Source of the DNA: Reichenbachiella agarivorans
GTDB lineage: Bacteria > Bacteroidota > Bacteroidia > Cytophagales > Cyclobacteriaceae
Assembly (NCBI RefSeq): GCF_025502585.1
Contig: NZ_CP106679.1
Location: 2,511,501 to 2,575,500, forward strand
Direction of reading: 5' to 3'
Length of the DNA stretch: 64,000 bases
In this document: positions 43,595 through 52,625 of the stretch, piece after piece
How the letters are laid out: each line of letters begins with the position of its first letter
Numbering within the stretch: position 1 is the stretch's first letter
Made by a program: the position numbers and the translations under genes
Notes under the pieces: model-generated
Seen by the model: only the letters and a program-made list of their open reading frames with translations
What the model was told of the DNA's origin: nothing
Database searches by the model: none

Positions 43595-44710
43595 CTAAAA
43601 TTTCTCCATCACCAGTCTCTTGGGTTGTAGTGTGGAGCTGAGGATGATTTCAAAATCAATCACACCTAGCACGAGTCCTTCTTCTGTGAGGACTTCTACT
43701 TGCCAGGTGCCGTTCCATAGGTTGTTTTTGTAGGTGTAGCCGCGGTAGCCACCGTCTCTACCACCCGTGATGTTGAACCCTATGTCTTCGATCAATACCC
43801 ATTCTCTTGTCTCTGAGTTGTATCTTTTCCATCGATGGAAAATTGACTTTTTTAAACTAGTCGGTGCAAATATGGAGGAGAAAATGTACACGTTTTCATG
43901 GGGTTTGAGAATGAATTTTAACCTGTGCTTGCGCCAAAACAAATGCCACTCGTCGGTCTCATAGGTGACGAGGTATTGGTCGTTTTCGACTTGGATGCTG
44001 TGGGCAACTATGCCGTTGCTCAGTGCCAGAGGTACGGGTGGAATCAGTTTGAAATAGTAAAACAGGGCGATCGTACCATAGACTGCCAACACGATCCCGA
44101 TCAATTTTCTCTTGCGTATCTCAGCTCGTGTGCTTGGACTCATGGCATAGATCAAACCAATTAGTACCAGTGTGCACCCCAGGCTGATGAGACCCGAATA
44201 GGCGAAGATAGCTGTACTCAATTCTTTGATGAATACAGGGATCATAAAAGCAAAAAACGTAAAACTGATGAAGGAATAGACTCCAAACTGTAGGTACTTG
44301 TTGGAGATTCTTTTTTTGAGGAACTCATTGGCAACCAGTAGTGCCACAAGAATAATGAAAAAGTAGACGGTCCTAGACAAGGAGACACTCCGAGAAAAAT
44401 AAACCACATAGGCACTAGACAATGCTCCAAAGAAAAACTGAATCGCCAAGGGAAAGTAGACTTCAAACCGCTCAAGGAAGGTGTTTTTCCATTTGCCATC
44501 CTCTGCCAAATTGTACAAGTATAGCGTAGCGGTGAGGCAGGTCATGTGTGAGCACAATACAAAGAGATCATATAGTCGATCAATGCGTCCCAGTGTCAAT
44601 GAATCAAAAATGAAACCACCTATAAAAAACACAACAGGAGCGTATTTTTGATGTCTGCCGATAAATCTTCGAAATGCACTATCCTTGAACCTTGCCAATG
44701 TTTTTCTCAT
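43595..44710 (-). CDS. Multi-span membrane protein with C-terminal DUF2914
   Basis: A 371-residue protein counted from ATG 44710 (a GTG at 44737 would add nine residues). About seven to eight helices occupy residues 30-240; the C-terminal about 130 residues are a soluble beta-rich domain ending in NGTWQVEVLTEEGLVLGVIDFEI, the DUF2914 signature. Function unknown. Upstream, between it and the divergent hydrolase gene, lies a hairpin-capable repeat (44772-44841). Confidence 0.82.
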   Translation of the reverse strand: MRKTLARFKDSAFRRFIGRHQKYAPVVFFIGGFIFDSLTLGRIDRLYDLFVLCSHMTCLTATLYLYNLAEDGKWKNTFLERFEVYFPLAIQFFFGALSSAYVVYFSRSVSLSRTVYFFIILVALLVANEFLKKRISNKYLQFGVYSFISFTFFAFMIPVFIKELSTAIFAYSGLISLGCTLVLIGLIYAMSPSTRAEIRKRKLIGIVLAVYGTIALFYYFKLIPPVPLALSNGIVAHSIQVENDQYLVTYETDEWHLFWRKHRLKFILKPHENVYIFSSIFAPTSLKKSIFHRWKRYNSETREWVLIEDIGFNITGGRDGGYRGYTYKNNLWNGTWQVEVLTEEGLVLGVIDFEIILSSTLQPKRLVMEKF

Positions 44711-44771
44711 ACCGTTCTCTACATGTTGTTGCTTCACACTTACACGCTATTTGTCGTGAAGCTACTTTTTT

Positions 44772-44841
44772 TAGACGCTAGATTGATAGTATTTAGGTTT
44801 TAGACAATAACCTAGCATCCAAATCTAAATACTAACGTCTA
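44772..44841. repeat. Hairpin-forming intergenic repeat
   Basis: Nested inverted repeats: TAGACG/CGTCTA (44772-44777, 44836-44841) and TAGTATTTAG/CTAAATACTA (44787-44796, 44825-44834). The words CTAAATACTA and AACGTCTAAT recall the gaps at 29109 and 59074. It lies between divergent genes, so it is not a terminator. Confidence 0.55.
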
Positions 44842-44896
44842 ATTACTAATATCCAAAAAGCATACCTTTATACATTCATCCCAATTTTAAAATTAT

Positions 44897-45886
44897 ATGA
44901 AGCAAATCGTCGTAGTGGTTCTTGTGTTGATGTTGAATAGTTGTGACTGGGGAAAGGGGAGTTCTTATGACCCAACCAAAATCCAGCAGGAGTTGGACGA
45001 AGAGTTCGGGAAATATGAGGAAGAAGTAAAATCCGAAGACAAGGAATATTACCAAGCCTATAATCAAACACTTTCACTCTGGAATACACCCTATCACGAA
45101 GTGCATGTCCCGACCAGTCATGGCAAAGCACATGTCATCGTCAGTGGTCCTAAAAGCGGAGAGCCATTGGTGCTGCTGCACGGAATGAATGCCAGCTCCA
45201 CGATGTGGTATCCTAATGTAAAGGCGTTGTCTCAGCACTATAGGGTGTATGCCATAGACTATCTGCTCGAACCTGGCAAGTCTCAGATGAACAAAGAAAT
45301 CGGAGACATGGACGACCTGATGAACTGGTACCATGAGGTGTTTGAAGGATTGAAACTAGAGGAGTTTAGCCTGATTGGTGCATCCGAAGGAGGATGGTTG
45401 GCTGTGAGGAATGCCCTTCGTCAGGAATCTCGGGTCAAGCGTTTGATTTTATTGAGTCCTTTGCAGACTTTCATTTGGATTCCACCAGGGTTGAAGATGA
45501 GCCACAATATTACCTACTCAATAGCACCTAAGCGAGAAGATTTGCGAGACGTCTTGTCGACCATGTCCACCCAGGTAGATGAGATGGAGCAGGCCTATAT
45601 TGATCAGTATTTCATCGCGACACAGATTGCAGAAAAGCGCTTGTTGATGTTTAAGATGACACCCTTTTCGGATGATGAATTGAAATCATTGACCATGCCC
45701 ATTTTGGTGTTGATAGGAGATCAGGATATCGTCAACAAAGAAAAGAGCCTAGAAAACGCCAAGGAATTGCTACCCAAAGTAGAAACAGGTACCATCAAAG
45801 ATGCAGGACACTTCCTATCTATGGATCAACCCAAAATAGTCAACAAGTGGATGTTGGAGTTTTTGAAGGCGAATAGTATTGAGTAA
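44897..45886 (+). CDS. Alpha/beta hydrolase, predicted lipoprotein
   Basis: A 329-residue protein with a lipoprotein signal (VLMLNSC, C16), a charged linker to about 60, then an alpha/beta hydrolase domain. Oxyanion region LLHGMNASSTMW, nucleophile elbow GASEGG, acid VLIGDQDIVN and catalytic His in DAGHFLSMD. The enzyme is likely an esterase in the outer or inner membrane leaflet. Substrate unknown. Immediately downstream begins a remarkable repeat block. Confidence 0.88.
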   Translation: MKQIVVVVLVLMLNSCDWGKGSSYDPTKIQQELDEEFGKYEEEVKSEDKEYYQAYNQTLSLWNTPYHEVHVPTSHGKAHVIVSGPKSGEPLVLLHGMNASSTMWYPNVKALSQHYRVYAIDYLLEPGKSQMNKEIGDMDDLMNWYHEVFEGLKLEEFSLIGASEGGWLAVRNALRQESRVKRLILLSPLQTFIWIPPGLKMSHNITYSIAPKREDLRDVLSTMSTQVDEMEQAYIDQYFIATQIAEKRLLMFKMTPFSDDELKSLTMPILVLIGDQDIVNKEKSLENAKELLPKVETGTIKDAGHFLSMDQPKIVNKWMLEFLKANSIE

Positions 45887-45893
45887 TTAGATT

Positions 45894-46016
45894 CAAGAAC
45901 CAAGATTCAAGAACCAAGATTCAAGAACCAAGATTCAAGACTAGAAAACTAGTTGAACCAGAAAACTAGAAAACCAGTTAACTAGCTGAACCAGAAAACC
46001 AGTCCAACCAGAAAAC
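45894..46016. repeat. Phrase-type repeat block, left arm flanking nrnA
   Basis: Three tandem copies of the 14-mer GATTCAAGAACCAA (45894-45935) plus a partial fourth, then a block built from AACCAGAAAACTAG/CCAGTTAACT words. The 40-nt segment 45964-46003 is a perfect inverted copy of 47111-47150 on the other side of nrnA. It starts 8 nt after the hydrolase stop. Confidence 0.85.
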
Positions 46017-46086
46017 CAGTTCACTTCATCTCAAATACTTTCGTACCTTCGTGGGCTAATAAAAACAGCACAGTTAGTACGTTATC

Positions 46087-47088
46087 ATGAATATATATCA
46101 GCAGATTACCACCGAAATCCTCAATGCATCTCATATTGTCATCACCTCTCACAAGTCACCCGATGGGGATTCTATTGGTAGTTCGCTGGGTTTGTTGCGC
46201 TTTATCGAAAAGCTGGGTAAGAAGGCTGTGATTTGTCACCCAGATGTAGCACCTGAGTTTTTGTCTTGGTTGGATTCGTCAGCGATTTTGTTGATGACGG
46301 ATCAACCAGCGGAGGTCACTGCTGCTTTTCAGCAAGCAGATTTGATATTCTGTTTGGACTATAATGGTACGGATCGGATAGGGGCAGACATGCAGGTGCT
46401 GTTAGAGGCTGCCACTTGCCAGACGATCATGATTGATCACCATCTTGATCCACAGGACTTTCCTACTTTGGCGGTTTCTGATACTACAGCATCCTCTACA
46501 GCTCAGCTGATTGTAGAATTGATTGTAGAATCAGGGCATAGAGACCTGTTGGATGAACATATCGGTACGCCTTTGTATCTCGGTATATTGACAGATACGG
46601 GGAGCTTTAGATTCCCATCTGTGCAAGCTCGAACACATGAGTTACTCGCGATGCTCTTGAGTGCAGGGGTGAAGCATCACTTGATCCATGAGGTACTCAA
46701 TGATAACAATACGGCTAGCCGTTTGCGTCTGCAAGGATTCGCAATGAGCGAAAAGTTGGAAATCATGGAAGATTACCATGTAGCCATTATCCCCTTGTCG
46801 AAAGAAGAGCTGGAAAGATACCAGTACCAAAAAGGTGACACGGACAACTTGGCGAACCTAGCCTTGTCAATTAAAGGCATGAAGGCTGCCATCGTGTTTT
46901 CTGAGCGTGATGGGATGATCAAAATCTCATTCCGCTCCAAAGGCCAAGAAAACCCAGTCAATGTATTGGCAGCAGAGCATTTCGATGGAGGAGGTCATGC
47001 TAACGCTGCAGGAGGTATGAGCGAATTGTCCGTGACTGAGACCTTAGAGAAGATCAAGGGGTTGATTCCAAGCTATTTTTCTAACTAG
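46087..47088 (+). CDS. nrnA: DHH-family nanoRNase/pAp phosphatase
   Basis: A 333-residue DHH/DHHA1 enzyme that degrades 2- to 4-nt RNA and pAp. Motifs: SHKSPDGDSIGSSLGL, FCLDYNGTDR, IDHHLDPQDFP (the DHH), TDTGSFRFPS and C-terminal GGGHANAAGG of DHHA1. Full family length. It sits alone between two mirror-image repeat blocks, so it may be framed by terminators on both sides. Confidence 0.93.
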   Translation: MNIYQQITTEILNASHIVITSHKSPDGDSIGSSLGLLRFIEKLGKKAVICHPDVAPEFLSWLDSSAILLMTDQPAEVTAAFQQADLIFCLDYNGTDRIGADMQVLLEAATCQTIMIDHHLDPQDFPTLAVSDTTASSTAQLIVELIVESGHRDLLDEHIGTPLYLGILTDTGSFRFPSVQARTHELLAMLLSAGVKHHLIHEVLNDNNTASRLRLQGFAMSEKLEIMEDYHVAIIPLSKEELERYQYQKGDTDNLANLALSIKGMKAAIVFSERDGMIKISFRSKGQENPVNVLAAEHFDGGGHANAAGGMSELSVTETLEKIKGLIPSYFSN

Positions 47089-47090
47089 TT

Positions 47091-47180
47091 TAACTGGTTT
47101 AACTGGTTTAACTGGTTTTCTGGTTCAGCTAGTTAACTGGTTTTCTAGTTTTTTAGTCTTGAATCTTGGTTCTTGGTTCT
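47091..47180. repeat. Phrase-type repeat block, right arm flanking nrnA
   Basis: Four tandem copies of the decamer TTTAACTGGT (from 47091) run directly after the nrnA stop, followed by TTTTCTGGTTCAGCTAGTTA and TTTTCTAG words, then CTTGAATCTTGGTTCTTGGT. The segment 47111-47150 is the exact reverse complement of 45964-46003. It also lies between nrnA and the convergent helicase. Confidence 0.85.
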
Positions 47181-47197
47181 TGAACCTTGACTCTATC

Positions 47198-48511
47198 TTA
47201 CTCTAGCAGACTAATTCTCACTTTCTTGGATTTGAGTTTGCTGTTGTTGAGGTCTTTGACGAGCTGACGTACTTTGCTGCGATGTACTGCCACGAAGGCA
47301 CAGTCGGACTTGAGTTCGATGGTACCGAGTTCATCTTTTTGCAAGGCGCCTTGCTTGAAGAATAAACCTGCAATGTCTCCTTTAGAGATTTTGTCTTTTC
47401 GTCCTCCTGAGATGAACAGCGTTTCCCAGTTGCTCAAGGATGGAGTCATGTCTTTGCGGATTTCTTCTATCTCTGCACCTTGTGCGAAATCAGACAGGCT
47501 TTCTTTTTTGCCCTGTAGGATGTAAGCCGTCCCGTTGCTGTTCATACGTGCAGTTCGTCCATTTCTGTGCGTAAACTCTTCCTTTTTATAGGGCAGTTCA
47601 TAGTGAATGATGAAGTCAAGCTCGGGTACATCAATGCCTCTCGCTGCTAAATCAGTAGCGATCAATAGACGATGCGTCCCGTTGCGAAACTTAATCAAGG
47701 CGCGTTCTCGATCAATCTGCTCCAATCCTCCGTAGAAGCAGGCATGCCCAATGTGTCTGTCCTCCAAGTAATCTGACACGTCCTGAATCGTGTCTTTCAG
47801 ACTGCAAAAGATGATGCCGTTTTTGTCTCCAAGATGCCCAATCAACTGGATCAGTGTTTCTAGTTTGTTGGATGAAGCGGAGACTACTGTACGGATTTGT
47901 AGTTGGCTTGTGGCTTCTCCGAGGTAGTTGAGTAGTTTGGGCTCTCTGATCCCCACGAAATGCGGAATCTCTGATTTCTGGGTAGCGGAGGTCAATATTT
48001 TCTTGTCGAGGTAGCGGAGTGACTCCACGATTTCTCTCATTTCTGTTTCGAATCCCACCTCCAGCGACTTGTCAAACTCATCGAGCACGAGGGTCTTGAT
48101 GCCATCGATGTTGATGGTTTCGCGTCGGAAATGATCGGCGATTCTGCCGGGCGTACCTACGAGGATGGCCGGGGCGTGTTTCAGGTCTATTTTGTCCTTG
48201 GAGCCTGCACGTCCGCCATAGACAGCATTGGTTTTGAATCCGCTGCCCATCTCACGGATCACTTGCTCGATCTGGATGGCGAGCTCTCGGGATGGAACCA
48301 AAATCAATACCTGAACCATATCAGAGGCTGGATCCAACGCAGTGATGATTGGCAGGAGAAATGCCAGAGTCTTGCCCGTACCAGTGGGAGAGAGGAGGAC
48401 AACCTCTGGGTGCTGAGAGATGGCTTGATGTGCATCCTCTTGCATAGGGTTGAGTTTTTCGATCCCCAGTTTTTCTAGGATGGCTTGTTGGTCTTTGATT
48501 CTTCCTGACAT
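47198..48511 (-). CDS. DEAD-box RNA helicase with DbpA-type C-terminus
   Basis: A 437-residue helicase: Q-motif LGIEKLNPMQEDAHQAI, motif I SPTGTGKTLAF, motif II LVLDEFDKSLE (DEFD in place of DEAD), motif III TSATQKSEI, motif VI HRNGRTARMN. The last 75 residues resemble the DbpA RNA-binding domain (KGDIAGLFFKQGALQKDELG). The DEFD variant is common for this group in Bacteroidota. Likely role is rRNA or ribosome maturation; that is inference. Confidence 0.9.
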   Translation of the reverse strand: MSGRIKDQQAILEKLGIEKLNPMQEDAHQAISQHPEVVLLSPTGTGKTLAFLLPIITALDPASDMVQVLILVPSRELAIQIEQVIREMGSGFKTNAVYGGRAGSKDKIDLKHAPAILVGTPGRIADHFRRETINIDGIKTLVLDEFDKSLEVGFETEMREIVESLRYLDKKILTSATQKSEIPHFVGIREPKLLNYLGEATSQLQIRTVVSASSNKLETLIQLIGHLGDKNGIIFCSLKDTIQDVSDYLEDRHIGHACFYGGLEQIDRERALIKFRNGTHRLLIATDLAARGIDVPELDFIIHYELPYKKEEFTHRNGRTARMNSNGTAYILQGKKESLSDFAQGAEIEEIRKDMTPSLSNWETLFISGGRKDKISKGDIAGLFFKQGALQKDELGTIELKSDCAFVAVHRSKVRQLVKDLNNSKLKSKKVRISLLE

Positions 48512-48596
48512 GTGGCAAAGGTATTCTAAATATGTCGCTGTGGAGAAACCTTCATTATATTGATGATTAAATACTTTACTGTTCTATTTTCGAGCC

Positions 48597-49760
48597 ATGG
48601 AATTTGTTTTCAACCATCCTTATATCAGCTTGATTGTTATGATCTTATTACTCAACGCCATGGTTCACAAAGTTTCACAAAAGGAACACTCCCCACTGGC
48701 GTATTTGTTTTTGGCTGTTTTGTCACTCATAGCACAGGCATGCAGTCCTTTTTCAGGAGTAGTCAATGAGGAACTCTCAGGCAATTACTATTACAACAAG
48801 CGTAAGAGCGACATCCAATACAGTCCGATGGGCAACTGGTTTGAACTGGGCAATACCAAGATGAATGCGGATGTCGCAAGCTTTGAGGTGCTAGAAAGGG
48901 ACTTTGCCAGGGATAAGAATCACGTCTATTTTAAGGAACACGCCATCGATTCGGAATTAGATGCTGCTACGATAGAAATCAGAGATTATACGATCTTTGA
49001 TCAATACCATGTGTATATCCCCGTGGATTACATGCCTTACGACCTGAGCGAACAAATCATGACGGATAAGCAGCTCTATGTAATCGAGGGAGCCGATCCT
49101 AAATCATATCAGGAACTGGACAGAGACTGGGCGAGAGATGCTCAAAACTGGTTCTACAACTATCGGATCATCGCCGTGGATTACGACAGTTTTGAAATCG
49201 TCAATGACAACTTCTGCAAGGACAAAGACAAAGTTTATCTGCGCAAGAATGACATCTTATTGCCCTCAGACATAGATGCAGCGAGCTGTAAAAAACTGGA
49301 TGCTCGCTATGTGGTGGACAAAGATTTTATCTACGACTTTCAAGAGTGGAAGGACGGTGAGCAGGTGGATAGATTGAGACGCTTTTCGTACCGCAGTCTG
49401 GACAATTGCCGAATTGACCGTGAAGACTACCTGATTTTTGATGACCAAGTGATCTATGATGGAGAGCCAATCAAGGGAGTAGATCAATCCACCTTTTTCG
49501 TGATGAAGGGCGACTGGAACTCCTATGCCAAGGATGCGAATCGTGTCTATTTCTGCGGAAAAGTGATCGAAGGAGCCGATCCTGCTAGCTTTGTCTTGTA
49601 CAAGTACAACCTCTATGCCCATGACAAGGATTTTGTCTACCACCGTGGTGAAAAAATGCCGATGGCTGATGTAGCCACTTTCGGCCCTGCGGACAAGGAC
49701 GGGTTCATCTATAGAGACAAAAATCATCGCTATGTAGGAGGCGAGATCAGGGAGGATTAG
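48597..49760 (+). CDS. DKNYY-repeat protein
   Basis: A 387-residue protein with one N-terminal hydrophobic segment (SLIVMILLLNAM), and a second (YLFLAVLSLIAQACS) with a possible lipobox. It then has repeated units of the DKNYY family: DKNHVYFKEH, DKDKVYLR, DKDFIYD, DANRVYFCG, DKDFVYHRG and DKNHRYVGG. Each unit couples a loop with a Tyr-rich strand. Such proteins are surface or periplasmic with unknown function. Monocistronic. Confidence 0.8.
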   Translation: MEFVFNHPYISLIVMILLLNAMVHKVSQKEHSPLAYLFLAVLSLIAQACSPFSGVVNEELSGNYYYNKRKSDIQYSPMGNWFELGNTKMNADVASFEVLERDFARDKNHVYFKEHAIDSELDAATIEIRDYTIFDQYHVYIPVDYMPYDLSEQIMTDKQLYVIEGADPKSYQELDRDWARDAQNWFYNYRIIAVDYDSFEIVNDNFCKDKDKVYLRKNDILLPSDIDAASCKKLDARYVVDKDFIYDFQEWKDGEQVDRLRRFSYRSLDNCRIDREDYLIFDDQVIYDGEPIKGVDQSTFFVMKGDWNSYAKDANRVYFCGKVIEGADPASFVLYKYNLYAHDKDFVYHRGEKMPMADVATFGPADKDGFIYRDKNHRYVGGEIRED

Positions 49761-49795
49761 CCCTTATTCACGAGACTTTAAGTAACCTCTTTAAT

Positions 49796-50716
49796 TTATT
49801 CTTTTACCGCAGGAGTGCGGAAGCTCCAGGCGAGTATGCGGCTGGTTTTGTTGCCTTGTCCCATGGGGATGGTTTTGACGGTGACGGCTCCTGCTTTGTC
49901 GAGCAACCAATATGCATTCTTGAGATGAGCTTGTTTGGAGATCAGGGTGGAGAACCAACGGCAAGACTTTGCGAACTGCTTACTCTCCTCGATCATGTCT
50001 CGGACGAATCTTTCTTCACCTCCTTCGCACCAGAGTTCGTTGGATTGTCCTCCGAAGTTGAGGACGGTCTTCTTTACTTTTTTGCGCTTCAGGTTTTGGA
50101 GTTTGCGGGTCGATCCCGCTTGCGCTGCAGCTTGCGAAGCGTGAAAAGGGGGATTGCACATTGTCAAGTCAAACCTTTCATCTTTTTGGATGATCCCTGT
50201 GAATATGGAACGAGCGTTGGATTGCAGTCTTAGTTCTATTTTGCCACTTAGAACGCTGTTTTGATCAATGATCTGCTGTGCAGAACGGATCGCGAGAGAG
50301 TCTATATCTGCCCCCACGAACGACCAACCGTAGGCTTGAATCCCAATGATAGGATATACGCAATTTGCACCCACACCCACATCCAAGCAACGCACCGGAG
50401 TAGATTGCTCCCCCAACAGATCAGCAATGTGATGAATGTAATCCGCTCTACCAGGAATCGGCGGACAGAGGTAGCCATCTGGGATGTCCCAGTACTCAAT
50501 CTGATAATAACTACTCAGCAAGGCTTTGTTGAGGGTCTTGACAGCCTTTGGATCAAAAAAGTCAATGGATAGATCACCATAAGGATTCGGTCTGACGAAG
50601 GCCTTCAATGCAGGACAAGCCCCGATGAGCCGATCAAAATCGTATCGCTCGCGATGTAGATTGCGAGGGTGCAGTTGGCTCTTTTCTTGGGGACGTTCTT
50701 TCTTGATTGGAGGCAT
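49796..50716 (-). CDS. rlmF: 23S rRNA (adenine-1618 N6)-methyltransferase
   Basis: A 306-residue SAM-dependent methyltransferase that modifies A1618 of 23S rRNA. Motifs: RPNPYGDLSIDFFDPKAVKTLNKALL in the N-terminal block, CLDVGVGANCVYP as the SAM-binding motif, MCNPPFHAS as the N6-adenine catalytic NPPF. Length and order are those of RlmF (YbiN). It stands alone before a pair of palindromes. Confidence 0.93.
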   Translation of the reverse strand: MPPIKKERPQEKSQLHPRNLHRERYDFDRLIGACPALKAFVRPNPYGDLSIDFFDPKAVKTLNKALLSSYYQIEYWDIPDGYLCPPIPGRADYIHHIADLLGEQSTPVRCLDVGVGANCVYPIIGIQAYGWSFVGADIDSLAIRSAQQIIDQNSVLSGKIELRLQSNARSIFTGIIQKDERFDLTMCNPPFHASQAAAQAGSTRKLQNLKRKKVKKTVLNFGGQSNELWCEGGEERFVRDMIEESKQFAKSCRWFSTLISKQAHLKNAYWLLDKAGAVTVKTIPMGQGNKTSRILAWSFRTPAVKE

Positions 50717-50738
50717 CTATGCTAGTGTTGATATATTG

Positions 50739-50819
50739 AAACCTGACAGGTTTTTTACATTATATGGCAAATGAAGTCTTAGTCTCGTTACTTTGAAATT
50801 GAATAAACCTGTCAGGTTT
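50739..50819. repeat. Pair of AACCTGACAGGTT-type palindromes
   Basis: AAACCTGACAGGTTT (50739-50753) and AAACCTGTCAGGTTT (50805-50819) are 15-mers differing only at the central base, each palindromic. They are each other's reverse complement, 51 nt apart, between the rlmF start and the pldA stop. They may be operator sites or a hairpin. Confidence 0.75.
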
Positions 50820-50871
50820 AACGGTACATTGTAAAATGTAAAGGTACAGCATTAGCCATATTCAAATTTTC

Positions 50872-51720
50872 TTATCCCTTGAATAAAAAACTAAGGTCTT
50901 TGATCGCAAAACCAATCCTGAGCATGTTGACGTGTTCGGAATAGTTGAGCAAGGATTCTGCATAGCCGTTGTAATATTGCAGGTAGATGAACTGGTCTGC
51001 CTTTTCGGTGATGCGCCAGCTTGCTGAGAGCATCAGTTTGCCTTTCCAGTCGGGGGTAAAGGATTTTCTGATCTCGGATTGAAAGATCCATTTGGGGTGT
51101 GGCCGATAACCCAGCCCTAGTTCGAAATAGGATTTATAATCCATGAGGTCCTCGTTGCCTTTGAGGTCGTCTACACGCATCCAGGTTTTGAGGGATGCGG
51201 TCAAGTCTTGCATGGGTTTGGTGATATACATGAGGGAGATGTAGTTCCATCCTCGGGATTCATCACCTCCTCGTCCGTTGGACTCATGCTCAAAAGCGAG
51301 CCACAATCCACCGTGCAGTTTTTTGTCCTTGAATAGCATTTTGCCCAGTCCCAAACTGGGATGAAAGACATGATCCCTGAATGGATACGACTTCTCGTAG
51401 ATATTCCATAGGGAAGTCTGCTGGTAGGTGAAGTATAGAAAAGTATTGCCTGGGAGAGTATGTCTGGTCAATCGCTGCTTGAATCCAAACTGCAGTTTGG
51501 CATCACTGTTTTGAGCAGTAGGGTGCTCACCTAGAGTGGTACCAGTGATCAGGTAGTTGTCTCCATAGATGGTAAATGACGGCAGGTTTTGGATGCTGTC
51601 TTTGTAGTGTCGCTCTATTGCTTCGTTGGACTGGCCCAACGAAGGTTCATAGAGACATATAAAGCTGAATATCAGCAGGAATAGGATCGTAGTGTGTTTG
51701 AAGGTGCCTTGATTGATCAT
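50872..51720 (-). CDS. pldA: Outer membrane phospholipase A
   Basis: A 282-residue beta-barrel enzyme from ATG 51720 with signal peptide (SLGQ) and the catalytic HESNGRGGDESRGWN motif of OMPLA (His, Ser, then Asn/Asp). The barrel strands end in aromatic residues and the N-terminal region YLITGTT matches the family. It releases fatty acids from phospholipids in the outer membrane. Its ATG overlaps the FAH-family stop (TGATG), so the two are translationally coupled, which is unusual for pldA. Confidence 0.9.
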   Translation of the reverse strand: MINQGTFKHTTILFLLIFSFICLYEPSLGQSNEAIERHYKDSIQNLPSFTIYGDNYLITGTTLGEHPTAQNSDAKLQFGFKQRLTRHTLPGNTFLYFTYQQTSLWNIYEKSYPFRDHVFHPSLGLGKMLFKDKKLHGGLWLAFEHESNGRGGDESRGWNYISLMYITKPMQDLTASLKTWMRVDDLKGNEDLMDYKSYFELGLGYRPHPKWIFQSEIRKSFTPDWKGKLMLSASWRITEKADQFIYLQYYNGYAESLLNYSEHVNMLRIGFAIKDLSFLFKG

Positions 51721-52331
51721 CAAGCTACTTTGAAATCCAGGATGTTTTTGCCCTCAAAGCTGGCAACCAACTGATCTCCTGACTTGACGCTACCTGTACC
51801 ATGTGCAGGTGTCCCAGTCAAAATGATGTCTCCTGGATTGAGGGTCATAAACTGACTCACGTATGCGATGATTTCTGGCAAGGTGTACACCATCAGTGAT
51901 GAATTCCCTGTTTGCACCCTGTTGCCGTTGAGATCCAATGCGAAATTGATGTCATGGGTATCCTTGATTTCGGACAACGGAATAAAGTCTGAAATAGGTG
52001 TAGCTCCATCAAATCCTTTGGCCAATGCCCACGGACCTTTGCCTTCTCTGCTTTTGGTCAAGACGTCTTTGGCGGTGAAATCGATCGAAAGAGCAACTGC
52101 ATCTACATAAGACAAAGCTGACTCTTGCGCGATCATTTTTCCTTTTTTACTCACTCTGTAGGCCAATTCTACCTCGTACACCACATCGTTGGTGACCGCT
52201 GGGATTTCGAATGGAGCATTACCAGTCAAAATCGTTGTTTCTGGTTTGGTGAAGATGATAGGATCCCACTTTGGCGTGGGCATCTCTTCCACGCTGTTGA
52301 CATAATTTTTGCCGATGGCGATGATAATCAT
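51720..52331 (-). CDS. Fumarylacetoacetate hydrolase-family protein
   Basis: A 203-residue protein with the FAH fold: PFEIPAVTNDVVYEVELAYRV, LSIDFTAKDV, ILTGTPAHGTG and SGDQLVASFEG. The metal-binding E in VVYEVELAYRV and D in AVALSIDFTA are present. Members decarboxylate or hydrolyse 2-oxo acids; the specific reaction is unclear. It is followed by pldA by TGATG coupling and preceded by the radical SAM fragment. Confidence 0.86.
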   Translation of the reverse strand: MIIIAIGKNYVNSVEEMPTPKWDPIIFTKPETTILTGNAPFEIPAVTNDVVYEVELAYRVSKKGKMIAQESALSYVDAVALSIDFTAKDVLTKSREGKGPWALAKGFDGATPISDFIPLSEIKDTHDINFALDLNGNRVQTGNSSLMVYTLPEIIAYVSQFMTLNPGDIILTGTPAHGTGSVKSGDQLVASFEGKNILDFKVA

Positions 52332-52450
52332 TGTAGTCTATTTTTTATGATGAGTCACAAAAATAGGACTTGCTATGTAAACTACAATTGTATTGCTGGG
52401 ATTAGATTGACCGATGGGTCATTGTCTCGGCTTAATATCCTGGCTCCAAC

Positions 52451-52625
52451 TCAGGCTTGCTTCCTGAACCGGTTGGTGAAACTACAGTGTTGACAAAATT
52501 CTTCCACTAGGACGCCATTGAGGAATCCCGTGCGCATAGCCGTAAAGCGCTCGCTGTTGATGATTTCCATCAGGGATTTTTCTTTGACGTTGCCTAGGTT
52601 GATCATGGCTTTTTGATCTAGCAAC
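52451..52625 (-). pseudogene. 3'-end fragment of the radical SAM gene, duplicated
   Basis: The C-terminal 56 residues of a radical SAM/SPASM protein (LDQKAMINLGNVKEKSLMEI onward to the second SPASM cysteines, EEFCQHCSF) with a different tail (NRFRKQA). About 155 nt are nearly identical to the end of the intact gene at 54701-55579. No start or radical SAM core precedes it; the upstream part is unrelated. It is a gene remnant produced by duplication. Confidence 0.88.

Noticed and set aside
47198-48511. The DEFD instead of DEAD motif as a defect
   Set aside because: The variant retains the functional D-E pair and, as far as I recall, is common in related Bacteroidota helicases.
49266-49727. 153-codon minus-strand frame in the DKNYY gene
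   Set aside because: The repeated DKNYY codons on the plus strand leave the opposite frame open; no start context or homology.
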